Counted from the stretch's first letter, positions 17,207-26,309 are shown. The stretch: DNA of 64,000 nucleotides from Rhodanobacter sp. (GCA_004298045.1 SCRM01000010.1:372001-436000), one strand, 5' to 3'. A program made the numbers and translations. Notes: a model not told the origin generated them from the letters alone.

Positions 17207-17686
17207 ATGCATCGCCCACCCATCATCGCCACGCTTGCCGCACTCATCGCCCTCCCCGCGCTGCCCGCGCTGGCCGCACCCCAGCACGCGCACGACGCCG
17301 CCGGCACGCAGCACACGCTGCAGCTCAACGCCGGACAAAAGTGGCAGACCGACGCGCCGCTGCGCGCCAACATGGCGAGCCTGCGCACGAGCCTGCAGCC
17401 GCTGCTGCCGGGGATCCACGCCGACACCCTGAAGCCGGATGACTACCGCCAGCTGGCCGCCACCGTCGAGGCGCGCGTCACCGACATCGTGCGCCAGTGC
17501 CGGCTGCCGGCCGCGGCCGACGCCCAGTTGCACATCATCGTCGGCGAGCTTTTTGCCGGTGCCGGCGCGATGAAGGGCACCGACACGGCCCACACCCCAC
17601 GCGACGGCGCCGTCCAGGTCGTGGCCGCGATCAACGACTATGCGCGCTACTTCAACGACCCCGGCTTCAAGCCGCTCGGCCACTGA
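17207..17686 (+). CDS. small periplasmic protein of unknown function (DnrO-like)
   Basis: A 159-residue protein with a clear signal peptide (residues 1-24, ending 'LPALAAPQ'), a His-containing linker and a helical mature domain with 'LNAGQKWQTDAPLRANM', 'IVRQCRLPAAADAQLHII' and a C-terminal 'INDYARYFNDPGFKPL'. Small secreted proteins of this appearance are annotated 'DnrO' in related genomes, but I know no established function. Its place between the ATPase and the outer-membrane factor suggests that it serves the exporter or binds its substrate. A GAGGAA ribosome site precedes the ATG. Confidence 0.75.
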   Translation: MHRPPIIATLAALIALPALPALAAPQHAHDAAGTQHTLQLNAGQKWQTDAPLRANMASLRTSLQPLLPGIHADTLKPDDYRQLAATVEARVTDIVRQCRLPAAADAQLHIIVGELFAGAGAMKGTDTAHTPRDGAVQVVAAINDYARYFNDPGFKPLGH

Positions 17687-17709
17687 CCGCTGCCCGACGA
17701 GCCCACGCC

Positions 17710-19197
17710 ATGCACTTCGCCATCTTGCCTCCGCTGCGGCACACCGCCCTCGCGCTGACCCTCGCCGGCCTGCTCGCGGGCTGCATGGCCGGGCCGGACT
17801 ACGTGCGCCCGGCGGCGCCGACCGCCACCGGCTACACCGCCACCCCGCTGCCGGCGCACACCGCGTCGGCCGCGGGTGCGGTACAGGCGTTCGCCCCCGC
17901 CGCGGCGCCCGACGCGGAGTGGTGGCGTGCCTTCGGCTCGCCCGAACTCGACGGCCTGGTCGCGCGTGCGCTGCGCGACAGCCCCACCCTCGCCGCAGCC
18001 GAGGCGAAACTGCGCGAGGCCGGCGCCAACCAGGCGGCGCAGGCCGGCGCCACCTACCTGCCGCGCGTGGACGCCGGCGTCGGCGCGCAGCGCCAGCGCT
18101 TCAATCCCAACCTGCTCGGCCAGGCCGGCACGCCGCGCGAGTTCGACCTGTACACCGCCAATGTCGGCGTGCATTACCGGCTCGACCTCGGCGGCGGCAA
18201 CCGGCGCGCACTGGAAGCGCTGGCCGCACGCACCGACTACCAGCGCTACCAGCTCGAAGCCACGCGCCTGACGCTGGCGGCCAGCGTGGTGGGCACCGCC
18301 ATCAACCGTGCGCAGCTCGCCGACCAGATCGCGGCGACCGAAGCCCTGCTGCGCGACGAGGACGCGCGCGTCGCCCTGCTGCGTGCGCAACTGCGCCTGG
18401 GCCACGCCACGCCGGATGCGCTGGCCGCACTGCAGGCCGAAGCGGAGCAGGACCGTGCCGGCCTGCCGGCACTGCAGCAGTCGTTCGACCAGAGCGGGCA
18501 CCGGCTCGCGGTGCTCACCGGCCAGCCGCCGGCGGAAGCAAACCTGCCGACGCTGACGCTGGCCGACCTGCACCTGCCGCGCGCGCTGCCGGTGGTCGTG
18601 CCTTCCGAACTCGTGCGCCGCCGCCCCGACATCGGCGCCGCCGAGGCGCTGCTGCACGCGGCCACGGCGGACTACGGCGTTGCCGTCGCCAAGGCCTACC
18701 CGCAACTCGATCTGAGCGCCAGCCTCGGGTCACAGGCGCTCAGCACCGGCGCACTGTTCGGCAGCGGCGCGGCAGTGTGGAGCCTGCTCGCCCAACTGAC
18801 CCAGCCGTTGTTCGACCCCGCGCTGCCGGCGAAAAAGCGCGCGGCCTTGGCCGCGGTCGACGCGGCCGGCGCGCAGTACCAGGGCGTGGTGCTGGATGCG
18901 CTGCGCGAGGTCGCCGACGCGCTGCGCGCCAGCCAGCACGACGCCGAAACGGTGGCCGCCCTGCAGGCCGCCGACACCGCGGCCCGCGACCGCCTGGCGA
19001 TCGCCACCCGTCGCCACGCCCTGGGTGCCGCCGCGGACGACGACGTGCTGCAGGCCCGGATCGGCGCCACCCACGCGCGCCGGCAGCTCGACGCCGGCCG
19101 CGGCGCGCGACTGGCCAGCACGCTGCAGCTGTTCCAGGCCATGGGCAACAGCCAGCCGCCGGTGGCCCGCGCGACGTCGCCGGCCGCCGCGCCATGA
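17710..19197 (+). CDS. outer-membrane efflux lipoprotein (OprM/NodT family)
   Basis: A 495-residue TolC-superfamily protein. The signal peptide ends in a lipobox 'LLAGC' with Cys25, and 'GPDYVRP' follows, as in OprM-type proteins. The two halves repeat the helical-barrel pattern: 'WWRAFGSPELDGLVARAL' near 75-92 and 'LVRRRPDIGAAEALLHAA' near 302-319 are the classical repeat motifs. It would complete the tripartite pump with the adaptor and ABC unit. NodT-type factors more often serve RND pumps, so use with an ABC exporter is a mild oddity. It is the last gene of the operon. Confidence 0.92.
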   Translation: MHFAILPPLRHTALALTLAGLLAGCMAGPDYVRPAAPTATGYTATPLPAHTASAAGAVQAFAPAAAPDAEWWRAFGSPELDGLVARALRDSPTLAAAEAKLREAGANQAAQAGATYLPRVDAGVGAQRQRFNPNLLGQAGTPREFDLYTANVGVHYRLDLGGGNRRALEALAARTDYQRYQLEATRLTLAASVVGTAINRAQLADQIAATEALLRDEDARVALLRAQLRLGHATPDALAALQAEAEQDRAGLPALQQSFDQSGHRLAVLTGQPPAEANLPTLTLADLHLPRALPVVVPSELVRRRPDIGAAEALLHAATADYGVAVAKAYPQLDLSASLGSQALSTGALFGSGAAVWSLLAQLTQPLFDPALPAKKRAALAAVDAAGAQYQGVVLDALREVADALRASQHDAETVAALQAADTAARDRLAIATRRHALGAAADDDVLQARIGATHARRQLDAGRGARLASTLQLFQAMGNSQPPVARATSPAAAP

Positions 19198-19200
19198 CCC

Positions 19201-19228
19201 GCGTCAAATCACTGTACTGACGCGTACA
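19201..19228. promoter_or_regulatory. interlocked inverted repeats upstream of gshA
   Basis: GCGTCA (19201-19206) pairs with TGACGC (19218-19223), and TGTAC (19213-19217) pairs with GTACA (19224-19228); the two repeats interlock. They begin just after the exporter operon stop (19197) and end 77 bases before gshA, and an A+T-rich run (AAATATTTT) follows. This may be an operator with the gshA promoter, or two alternative RNA stems. Confidence 0.4.
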
Positions 19229-19305
19229 AATATTTTCGGTCAAGCCCTTTTCGTCGGACACCCGCGCCTCCATAGTCGTCAGGTCGGATTACCAAGGCAG
19301 CACGC

Positions 19306-20673
19306 GTGTCCATAGCCAGCACCATTGAAAGCACCCCGATCACGGGGCGCCAGCAGCTTCTCGACTACATTGCGGCGGGCGAAAAACCGCTTGAGCGCTG
19401 GCGAATCGGCACCGAACACGAGAAATTCGGCTTCCGCACCGACGACCTGAAACCGCCCACGTACGAGGGCGAACGCGGCATCCGCGCGCTGCTGGAAGGC
19501 ATCGCGACGCGCCACGGCTGGAACCCGATCGCGGAGAACGGCAACCCCATCGCGCTCACCCGCGAGAAGGCCAACATCACGCTGGAGCCCGCCGGCCAGC
19601 TCGAGCTTTCCGGCGCGCCGCTGGAAACCATCCACCAGACCTGCTGCGAGGTGAGCACCCACCTCGCCGAGGTGCGGTCCGTCGCCGAACCGCTCGGCCT
19701 CGGCTTTCTCGGCATGGGCTTCCAGCCCAAGTGGCGGCGCGACGAGATGCCGTGGATGCCCAAGGGCCGCTACGCGATCATGCGCAAGTACATGCCCAAG
19801 GTCGGCAATCTCGGGCTGGACATGATGACCCGCACCTGCACGGTGCAGGTCAATCTCGATTTCGGCAGCGAAGCGGACATGGTGGAGAAGTTCCGCGTGG
19901 GCCTGGCGTTGCAGCCGATCGCCACCGCGCTGTTCGCCGACTCGCCGTTCACCGAGGGCAAGCCGAACGGCTACGACTCCTACCGCTCGCACATCTGGGA
20001 AGACACCGACCCCGACCGCACCGGCATGCTCGATTTCGTGTTCGAGGACGGCTTCGGCTACGAGCGCTATCTCGACTACATCCTCGACGTGCCGATGTAT
20101 TTCAGCGACCAGGCCACGGGCTACGTCGACCTCGCCGGCGAGGGCTTCAAGCGCTTCATGCGCGGCGAGCTGCCCCAGCTCCCCGGCGTCAAGGCAACCA
20201 TGCGCGACTTTGCCGACCACCTCACCACCGCGTTCCCCGAGGTGCGGCTCAAGCAATACCTGGAAATGCGCGGCGCCGACGGCGGCCCGTGGAACCGCCT
20301 GTGCGCGCTGCCGGCGCTGTGGGTCGGCCTGCTCTACGACCAGACCGCACTCGACTCGGCGTGGGATCTGGTCAAGGATTTCTCGCCCGCCGAACGCCAC
20401 GCGCTGCGCGCCGGCGTGCCGCAGCAGGCGCTGAAGCTGCCGTTCCGCAAAGGCACCGTGCGCGACCTCGCGCGCGAGGCGCTGAAGATCGCCGCCCACG
20501 GCCTCGAGCGCCGCGCCAAACTCAACCAGAACGGCGCCGACGAACGCATCTATCTGGGACCGCTGATCGAGATCGTCGAAGCCAACCAGACCCCGGCCGA
20601 ACGCAAGCTGGAGCTCTACCGCGGCGCCTGGGGCGGCAACGTGGACCACGTGTTCCGCGAGTTTGCGTATTGA
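19306..20673 (+). CDS. gshA: glutamate-cysteine ligase, plant/alphaproteobacterial type
   Basis: A 455-residue enzyme catalysing the first step of glutathione synthesis. It belongs to the GCS2 group found in plants, alphaproteobacteria and xanthomonads, not to the enterobacterial group: '[14 protein letters not shown]', '[22 protein letters not shown]' split across 78-100, '[19 protein letters not shown]' and '[11 protein letters not shown]' are characteristic. The start is GTG 19306 with AAGG ten bases upstream. It is convergent with the frameshifted ATPase gene, with seven bases between stops. This GshA type is one reason for suggesting Xanthomonadales. Confidence 0.94.
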   Translation: MSIASTIESTPITGRQQLLDYIAAGEKPLERWRIGTEHEKFGFRTDDLKPPTYEGERGIRALLEGIATRHGWNPIAENGNPIALTREKANITLEPAGQLELSGAPLETIHQTCCEVSTHLAEVRSVAEPLGLGFLGMGFQPKWRRDEMPWMPKGRYAIMRKYMPKVGNLGLDMMTRTCTVQVNLDFGSEADMVEKFRVGLALQPIATALFADSPFTEGKPNGYDSYRSHIWEDTDPDRTGMLDFVFEDGFGYERYLDYILDVPMYFSDQATGYVDLAGEGFKRFMRGELPQLPGVKATMRDFADHLTTAFPEVRLKQYLEMRGADGGPWNRLCALPALWVGLLYDQTALDSAWDLVKDFSPAERHALRAGVPQQALKLPFRKGTVRDLAREALKIAAHGLERRAKLNQNGADERIYLGPLIEIVEANQTPAERKLELYRGAWGGNVDHVFREFAY

Positions 20674-20680
20674 GCGCTGG

Positions 20681-21722
20681 TCAATCCGCGAACCGGTCGC
20701 GTGCCACTTCGGCACGCCGGATCATTTGTTGGATTTCCGACACTACGTGGATGGCTTCCAGCTCGATGGCCGGGTGATCCAGCGCAAACACCCGGAAGAT
20801 CTCGTCCGCAAACGCCTGCCCGATGCTGCCGACCTCGGCAAAGTCGAGGACCACATGGCGGAAGCGATCCAGCCGCTGCATCAGCCACTTGGCCTGCGAG
20901 CGTGACACGAGGTTTCGCGCCCACGCGGGCCAGGCGCACCGGCACAACGGTCTTGGCAAAGTCGTAATCGTCCGGGCCACTGGAATACGCGTCGAACACC
21001 TGCTTCAGCGTGCGCGGCGACGTGGTGGCAATGGCCATGAAAACGGCAGTGCCGGCAGGCGGCAAATCGTCCGTATCGAACAAGACGTCGTGCGCGTCGC
21101 CTTCGGCATGCGCGTAGGTGAGGTCGTTGGCGACGATGCGGAACTCGTCGAACACGCGGGTGGTGAAAAACACGCCTTCGCCGGTGTGATGGCGCGGATC
21201 GGTGGTGAGCTTGCCTTTTGCCAGTTCCAGCAGCGACAAGCGCTCATCGGGAAGCACCAGCGCCTGCGCAATCTTGCGGAAAATGCCGACGCCATCGTCG
21301 GCAACCACGAGATGCAGCACGTCGTCGCGCAGATCGGCGGCCACCGTGACATGCACGGCACCCGAATGGTCGATTGCGTTGTTGACCATCTCGGTCACGC
21401 CGTAGTGGGCGATGTCGAACACGTTCGGTGCCAGTCCTCGCAGGACCGGCGCGAGCTGCGATGACCAGACGACATCCTCGGCCAGGCTGCGCCGGACGTA
21501 GCGTTGGACCGAGCGCCGGTTGCGCCCGAGCGAGTAGGTCGGCCGGGTGGTGCCGGACTTGTCGAGGTAGCCACTGGCAACCAAGTGCCGCACCTGCGTG
21601 CTGATGCGCGCGGTCGACAGGCCCAATTGCCGCGCGACCACGCTGACCAAGTCGCGCGGGTGGGCATCCACCGCTTGCAGCATGGCAAGCTCGATTTCGC
21701 TGGATCGGCTGGGTCGGGCCAT
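20681..21722 (-). pseudogene. HTH + histidine-kinase-like ATPase + DUF4325 protein, interrupted by a frameshift
   Basis: Two overlapping frames encode one recognisable protein. Residues 1-268 (21722-20919) give a winged helix (about 1-66), then a GHKL ATPase with N-box 'EMVNNAIDHSG' (111-121), G1 'DDGVGI' (142-147) and G2 'GEGVFFTTR' (181-189), but no histidine-phosphotransfer domain. The protein then continues in another frame from 20917 for 78 residues ('RNLVSRSQAKW' to 'RRAEVARDRFAD'), matching a STAS-like DUF4325 domain. A single extra base near 20918, in GGCGCGAAACC, explains the shift. Without repair, translation runs about 100 residues into unrelated sequence and overlaps gshA. The cause may be a true mutation, a sequencing error or, less likely, programmed shifting. 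The family role is not established; regulation by an ATPase/STAS pair is an inference. Confidence 0.8.
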
Positions 21723-21807
21723 GCGCCGACTCTGAAGTTAACCGGCTCTATTTGCTAGTTAAGGGTGATGCATTGACAATTTATGTCGTGCGAATCTGAG
21801 CTGCGAC

Positions 21808-21840
21808 GCGCTCAGGGATGGCATGGCCAGCCCTGAGCGC
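21808..21840 (-). terminator. hairpin terminator-like structure after dcp
   Basis: Arms GCGCTCAGGG (21808-21817) and CCCTGAGCGC (21831-21840) pair perfectly; after one A-G mismatch four more pairs follow, with the loop ATG. It lies 30 bases past the dcp stop on the minus strand. No T-run is obvious, so efficiency is uncertain. Confidence 0.6.
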
Positions 21841-21869
21841 CGGAACGTCGGACCAAGCTCGGCCCGCTG

Positions 21870-24080
21870 TCACTTCTTCTTCGGCGCGTCCTTGAGCCCG
21901 CGGTTCTCCAGCATCGGCTCGATGCTGGGCTGCTGGCCACGCCAGGTGTCGTAGAGCTTGGCGAGATCTTCGGTGTTGCCGCGGGAGAGGATCATGTCGC
22001 GGAAGCGCTGGCCGTTGGCGGCGGTCATGCCGCCGTGCTCCTGGAACCACTCGAAGGCGTCGTCGGCGAGCATCTCGGTCCACAGGTAGGCGTAGTAGCC
22101 GGCGGCGTAGCCATTGCCCCAGATGTGCTGGAAGTAGCTGGAGCGGTAGCGCGGCGGCACATAGGAGAGATCCACGCCGTCCTTCTTGAGCGCGGCGGTC
22201 TCGAACTTGTCGGCATCCTGCTTGGGCGCGCTCGCCGGCAGCATGTGCCAGTTCATGTCGAGCATGGCGGCGGCGACCAGCTCGGTCATGTCGTAGCCCT
22301 TGTTGAACTTGCCGGCCTTGCGCATCTTGTCGACCAGCGCCTGCGGCATCGGCGCGCCGGTCTGGTAGTTCTTGGCGAAGTTGGCGAACACCTTGGGATT
22401 CGACGCCCAGTGCTCGTTGAACTGCGACGGGAACTCGACGAAATCGCGCGCGGTGCTGGTGCCGGAGAGCGTCGGGTACTGCTCGTCGGCCAGCATGCCG
22501 TGCAGCGCGTGGCCGAACTCGTGGAACATGGTGATGACGTCATCCCACGACAGCAGCGCCGGCTGCCCGGCGGCGGGCTTGGTGAAGTTGGCGACGTTGT
22601 AGATCACCGGCTTGGTACCCAGGAGCTTCGACTGGCCGACGAAGTTGTCCATCCACGCGCCGCCGTTCTTGTTGTCGCGCTTGAAGTAGTCGCAATAGAA
22701 CAGCGCCAGTGACTTGCCGTCCTTGTCGAACACCTCGAACACGCGCACATCCGGGTTGTACACCGGGATGTCCTTGCGCTCCTTGAAGGTGAGCCCGTAG
22801 AGCTGGTTGGCGGCGTAGAACACGCCGTTTTCGAGGACATTGTTCAACTCGAAATACGGCTTGATCTGGCTCTCGTCCAGGTCGTACTTGGCCTTGCGCA
22901 CCTGCTCGGCGTAGTACTGCCAATCCCACGGTTCGAGCTTGAACGTCGGCTGGCCGGCGGCCTTCTGGTCCTGGTCGATCTGCGCCTGGATCTCCGCCGC
23001 CTCGGACTTGGCGCGCGCGACCGCGGCCGGCGCGAGCTTGTCCATGAACGCCATCGCCGTCTGCGGCGTCTTCGCCATCTGGTCTTCGAGCTTCCATGCA
23101 GCGTAATCCGGGAAGCCGAGCAGCTTGGCCTCTTCGGCGCGGATCTGCGCGATGCGCTCGATCGTGTCGCGGGTGTCGTCGGCGCCGCCCTTCTCGGCGC
23201 GGTTCCACGAGGCCTCGAACAGCGCCTTGCGCACGTCGCGATCCTTGAGATCCCGCAGCTCCGGCTGCTGGGTGGTGTTCTGCAGCGTCAGCACCCACTT
23301 GCCGTCCAGCCCGCGCGCCTTCGCGGCCTGCGCGGCGGCGGCGATGTCGGCGTCGGACAGGCCGGCGAGCTTGGCCTTGTCGTCGATCACCAGCGCGCCG
23401 TCCTTGGTGGCGGCGAGCAGCTTGTTGGTGAACTGCGTGCTGAGCGTGGAGACTTCCTGGTTCAGCGCCTCGAGCTTGGCCTTGTCGGCCGGCGCGAGCT
23501 TGGCGCCGGCGTGCACGAAGTTGCGGTACACCACGTCGACCAGGCGCGCGGATTCGGGGTCGAGCTTGAGCGTGGCGCGCTCGTCGTAGACCTTCTGGAT
23601 GCGCGCGAACAGCTTGTCGTTCAGGTGAATGGCATCCTCGTGCTTGGCGAGCTGCGGCGCCACGGTTTCCTGCACCTTCTGCAGCGTGTCGTCGGTGTTG
23701 GCGGCGGTGACGCCGCTGAACACGGCTATCACGCGGTTGAGCAGCACGCCGGTTTTTTCCAGCGCCACGTAGGTGTTCTCGAACGTGGCAGGCTCGGGGT
23801 TGTCGGCGATCTTCTGCACTTCGGCCAGTTGCTCGGCCATGCCCTTTTCGATCGCCGGCTGGTAGTCGGCGTCCTTGATGTGGTCGAACGGCGGCGCCTG
23901 GAATGGCAGCGTGCTGGCGGTGAAGAACGGATTGGCAGCCGTGGCATCAGCCACCGATGCGGCGCTGGCCGGCGCACTGGCGCTGGGCGCCGGCGCGGTC
24001 TTGGCGGCGTCGTTGCTGCCTTGCGAGCAGCCGGCAAGAGCAATGCTGGTGGCAATCACGATGGTGCGGAGAGGAAGCAT
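21870..24080 (-). CDS. dcp: M3-family zinc peptidase, Dcp-like lipoprotein
   Basis: A 736-residue thimet/peptidyl-dipeptidase family enzyme. The zinc site is 'HEFGH' at residues 520-524 with the third ligand Glu549 in 'FVEFPSQ'. The closing region 'YLWTEMLADDAFEWF' is typical of Dcp/OpdA. It starts with a lipoprotein signal, 'ALAGC' with Cys18, so unlike cytosolic E. coli OpdA it should sit in the periplasm or outer membrane. An Ala/Pro/Ser-rich linker covers about residues 20-45. The start was chosen at ATG 24080 because it gives the signal peptide; the open frame upstream adds unrelated sequence. Likely role: removal of dipeptides from the C-terminus of peptides. Confidence 0.92.
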   Translation of the reverse strand: MLPLRTIVIATSIALAGCSQGSNDAAKTAPAPSASAPASAASVADATAANPFFTASTLPFQAPPFDHIKDADYQPAIEKGMAEQLAEVQKIADNPEPATFENTYVALEKTGVLLNRVIAVFSGVTAANTDDTLQKVQETVAPQLAKHEDAIHLNDKLFARIQKVYDERATLKLDPESARLVDVVYRNFVHAGAKLAPADKAKLEALNQEVSTLSTQFTNKLLAATKDGALVIDDKAKLAGLSDADIAAAAQAAKARGLDGKWVLTLQNTTQQPELRDLKDRDVRKALFEASWNRAEKGGADDTRDTIERIAQIRAEEAKLLGFPDYAAWKLEDQMAKTPQTAMAFMDKLAPAAVARAKSEAAEIQAQIDQDQKAAGQPTFKLEPWDWQYYAEQVRKAKYDLDESQIKPYFELNNVLENGVFYAANQLYGLTFKERKDIPVYNPDVRVFEVFDKDGKSLALFYCDYFKRDNKNGGAWMDNFVGQSKLLGTKPVIYNVANFTKPAAGQPALLSWDDVITMFHEFGHALHGMLADEQYPTLSGTSTARDFVEFPSQFNEHWASNPKVFANFAKNYQTGAPMPQALVDKMRKAGKFNKGYDMTELVAAAMLDMNWHMLPASAPKQDADKFETAALKKDGVDLSYVPPRYRSSYFQHIWGNGYAAGYYAYLWTEMLADDAFEWFQEHGGMTAANGQRFRDMILSRGNTEDLAKLYDTWRGQQPSIEPMLENRGLKDAPKKK

Positions 24081-24174
24081 GCGATGGTCCCGGTCAGGGG
24101 CGCCGCGCGCGGCGCCGAAGTGAATGGCCATCGACTGTAACGATTCTCTCCGGCACAAGGCCAGCCGCAGCGCG

Positions 24175-24855
24175 TCATACCCCAAGCCATGCCAGATCGA
24201 GCGCCGAAGCGGCCGCTTCCGGCGCCATGCCGTGCGGCAGCACGCCCAGGCACGGCGCCGGCAGGCGCTCACGCAGGGTGGCGAGGTTTTCCTCCACCGC
24301 GTCCATCGCCGGGTCGATGCGGTTGGCGATCCAGCCGGCGAGCGTGCAGCGGTCGGCGCGGATCGCCTCGATGCTGAGCAGCGTGTGGTTCAAACAGCCG
24401 AGCTTGAGGCCCACCACGAAGATCACCGGCAGCTGCCACGCGCGCGGGATCTCCGAGGCGTACAAGCCCGGCGACAGCGGCACGCGCCAGCCACCGACAC
24501 CTTCGACCACCACCGCGTCGTGCGTGGCGCACAGGGCATCGAACGCCGCGCGCAGCGGCGCCAGGCTGATGGCGACGCCATCATGCGCGGCGGCAAGATG
24601 CGGCGACAGCGGCTCGCGCAGCGCCACCGGATTGCTCGACGCGTAGTCCGGCAAGGGCGTGCTGCTCGCGGCACGCAAGGCTTGAGCGTCTTCGCTGATG
24701 AGCCCGGCGAGCGACGGCAAACAGCCGCTGGCCACCGGTTTCATGCCGGTGGCGCGCAAGCCCCTGGCGCGCAGCGCGTGGATCAGCGCGCAGCTCGCAT
24801 GCGTCTTGCCGATGCCGGTATCAGTGCCGGCGATGAAAAAGCTACGAGCGGTCAT
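24175..24855 (-). CDS. bioD: dethiobiotin synthetase
   Basis: A 226-residue ATP-dependent carboxylase that closes the ureido ring of dethiobiotin in biotin synthesis. The P-loop 'GTDTGIGKT' is at residues 10-18, followed by 'MKPVASGC' (38-45), 'VEGVGGWRVPL' and 'GWIANRID', all characteristic of BioD. No other bio gene is seen nearby. A TATTAT -10-like element at 24887-24892 precedes it on the minus strand. Confidence 0.94.
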   Translation of the reverse strand: MTARSFFIAGTDTGIGKTHASCALIHALRARGLRATGMKPVASGCLPSLAGLISEDAQALRAASSTPLPDYASSNPVALREPLSPHLAAAHDGVAISLAPLRAAFDALCATHDAVVVEGVGGWRVPLSPGLYASEIPRAWQLPVIFVVGLKLGCLNHTLLSIEAIRADRCTLAGWIANRIDPAMDAVEENLATLRERLPAPCLGVLPHGMAPEAAASALDLAWLGV

Positions 24856-24886
24856 GGCAGGCGCGGTTCAAAGAGGGAGGCCGCGC

Positions 24887-24892
24887 ATAATA
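24887..24892 (-). promoter_or_regulatory. putative -10 element of bioD
   Basis: TATTAT on the minus strand lies 32 bases before the bioD ATG within an otherwise GC-rich stretch. No convincing -35 partner was identified. Confidence 0.35.
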
Positions 24893-25053
24893 GGCGCTAC
24901 GCACACAGCGGCCCGCCGGCATGGTTGAAGTTGAAATGGCGCCGCGGCCCCACACTTGCAAACCAGGGCCGCGCGAGCCTTCGCACCAGGCTTGGCCGCG
25001 CGTGGCACGAACGCGGTCGACGCGGCATCTCACCTCCATTCGAGCAACGTTCC

Positions 25054-25545
25054 ATGTTTGAAGCCAAACCCCTCACCCACGCCAGCAAACCCGAGCTCTA
25101 CGCCGATCTCGCCCAGCAGGCGCGCAGCCTGGTCAGCGGCGAGCCGAGCATGGTCGCCAACGCGGCCAACTTTTCGGCACTGGTCTATCACGCACTGCCG
25201 GACATCAACTGGTGCGGGTTTTACCTGCACGACGGCAACGAGCTGGTGGTCGGTCCGTTCCAGGGCAAGCCGGCGTGCATCCGCATTGCACTCGGGCGTG
25301 GTGTGTGCGGCACCGCGGCGCACACGCGCCAGACGCAGGTGGTGCGCGACGTCAGCGTGCACCCCAACCACGTCTACTGCGACACCGCCTCGCAGTCGGA
25401 GATCGTGGTGCCACTGGTGCGCGCCGACGGCAGCCTGTTCGGCGTGTGGGATGTGGACAGCCCGCACACCGACCGCTTCGACGACGAAGACCGCGCCGGC
25501 ATGGAAACGCTGTGCACCACCTTCATGAATGCGGCGGGGCTGTAG
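25054..25545 (+). CDS. msrC: free methionine-(R)-sulfoxide reductase (GAF domain)
   Basis: A 163-residue single-GAF-domain enzyme that reduces free Met-R-sulfoxide. The catalytic cysteines keep the spacing of E. coli fRMsr (84, 94, 118): here Cys75 in 'GKPACIRI', Cys85 in 'GRGVCGTA' and Cys109 in 'HVYCD'. 'WCGFYL' and 'VVGPFQGKPAC' are family signatures. The start is ATG 25054 ('MFEAKPLTHAS'); an upstream open frame of about 300 residues is rejected as low complexity and lacking similarity. It would draw electrons from thioredoxin (trxA at 7912). Confidence 0.92.
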   Translation: MFEAKPLTHASKPELYADLAQQARSLVSGEPSMVANAANFSALVYHALPDINWCGFYLHDGNELVVGPFQGKPACIRIALGRGVCGTAAHTRQTQVVRDVSVHPNHVYCDTASQSEIVVPLVRADGSLFGVWDVDSPHTDRFDDEDRAGMETLCTTFMNAAGL

Positions 25546-25620
25546 GCAAGTTGCAACAAAAGCCCCGCTGGCTCCGCGGGTTGAGATCTATCCCAATGAG
25601 GCTCTTCGCAGAGGACGCGT

Positions 25621-25687
25621 CGGGCTGAAGCCCGGCCCACCGCGCCCCTTGCCAAGAACCGCTCTGCCGAATCTCCAATCCCAGCCT
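25621..25687. repeat. REP-like hairpin plus heptamer repeat (copy A)
   Basis: A palindrome CGGGCT-GA-AGCCCG (25621-25634; GGGCTTCAGCCC on the other strand) is followed 16 bases later by GCCAAGAACCGCTCTGCCGA (from 25651) and by heptamers CCGAATC-TCCAATC (25667-25680). The same arrangement recurs at 61740-61824. It fills the 143-base gap between msrC and engB. Confidence 0.7.
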
Positions 25688-25688
25688 T

Positions 25689-26306
25689 TCACTCCCGCGG
25701 CGTGTGCAGGAGTTCGACCACCCGCGCGCGCGCTTCATCCACGCCGGTGCCGGCCGGGGTGGAAAACGCCTGCAGCGTTGCGTGCAGGCCGTCGGGAAAA
25801 CTCTTGCGCACGGCGGCCAGCGCCTGCGCCACCTGATTGCGTGACAGCTTGTCGGCCTTGGTCAAGAGCAGGTGGCACGGCAGCGCGCTGGCAAAGCAGA
25901 AATCCAGCATCTGGCGATCAAAGTCCTTGAGCGGGTGACGAATGTCCGCGATCAGCACCACGCCGCGCAGGCTGGCGCGCTGCTGCAGGTAAGCGTCGAT
26001 TTCGTGCTTCCAGTGCGCACGCAACTCCTCCGGCACCTTCGCGTAGCCGTAGCCTGGCAGGTCGATCAGGCGCAATGCCTCGTCACCCCCGGCGGCCGGC
26101 AGGTCGAACACCACCATCTGCTGCGTGCGGCCGGGCGTTTTCGAGGTGCGCGCCAGGCCTTTCTGCCCGGTGAGCGCGTTCAGCGCGCTGGATTTGCCGG
26201 CGTTGGAGCGCCCGGCAAACGCCACTTCGGCACCGGTGTCCGCGGGCAACTGGTTGATCTGGTGGGCGGCAAGGGCGAACTGCGCCCGCTGCAAGGGGTT
26301 TGGCAT
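25689..26306 (-). CDS. engB: ribosome-biogenesis GTP-binding protein EngB/YsxC
   Basis: A 205-residue GTPase of the TrmE-Era-EngA-YihA family, acting in large-subunit assembly and cell division. Motifs: G1 'GRSNAGKS' (32-39), G2 region 'TSKTPGRTQ' with the conserved Thr, G3 'DLPGYGYAKV', G4 'TKAD' and G5 'FSTPAGTG'. The start is ATG 26306 ('MPNPLQRAQFAL'), leaving about 107 bases to the divergent cytochrome c4 gene; the longer upstream frame runs through that gene and is discarded. Confidence 0.95.
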   Translation of the reverse strand: MPNPLQRAQFALAAHQINQLPADTGAEVAFAGRSNAGKSSALNALTGQKGLARTSKTPGRTQQMVVFDLPAAGGDEALRLIDLPGYGYAKVPEELRAHWKHEIDAYLQQRASLRGVVLIADIRHPLKDFDRQMLDFCFASALPCHLLLTKADKLSRNQVAQALAAVRKSFPDGLHATLQAFSTPAGTGVDEARARVVELLHTPRE

Positions 26307-26309
26307 CGT

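Noticed and set aside
20911-20920. Programmed ribosomal frameshift in the DUF4325 gene
   Set aside because: The site GCGCGAAACC has no obvious slippery heptamer or downstream pseudoknot; mutation or a sequencing error is simpler.
24124-25053. Upstream extension of msrC by about 310 codons
   Set aside because: It runs antisense through bioD, and its residues are low complexity; ATG 25054 gives the known fRMsr start.
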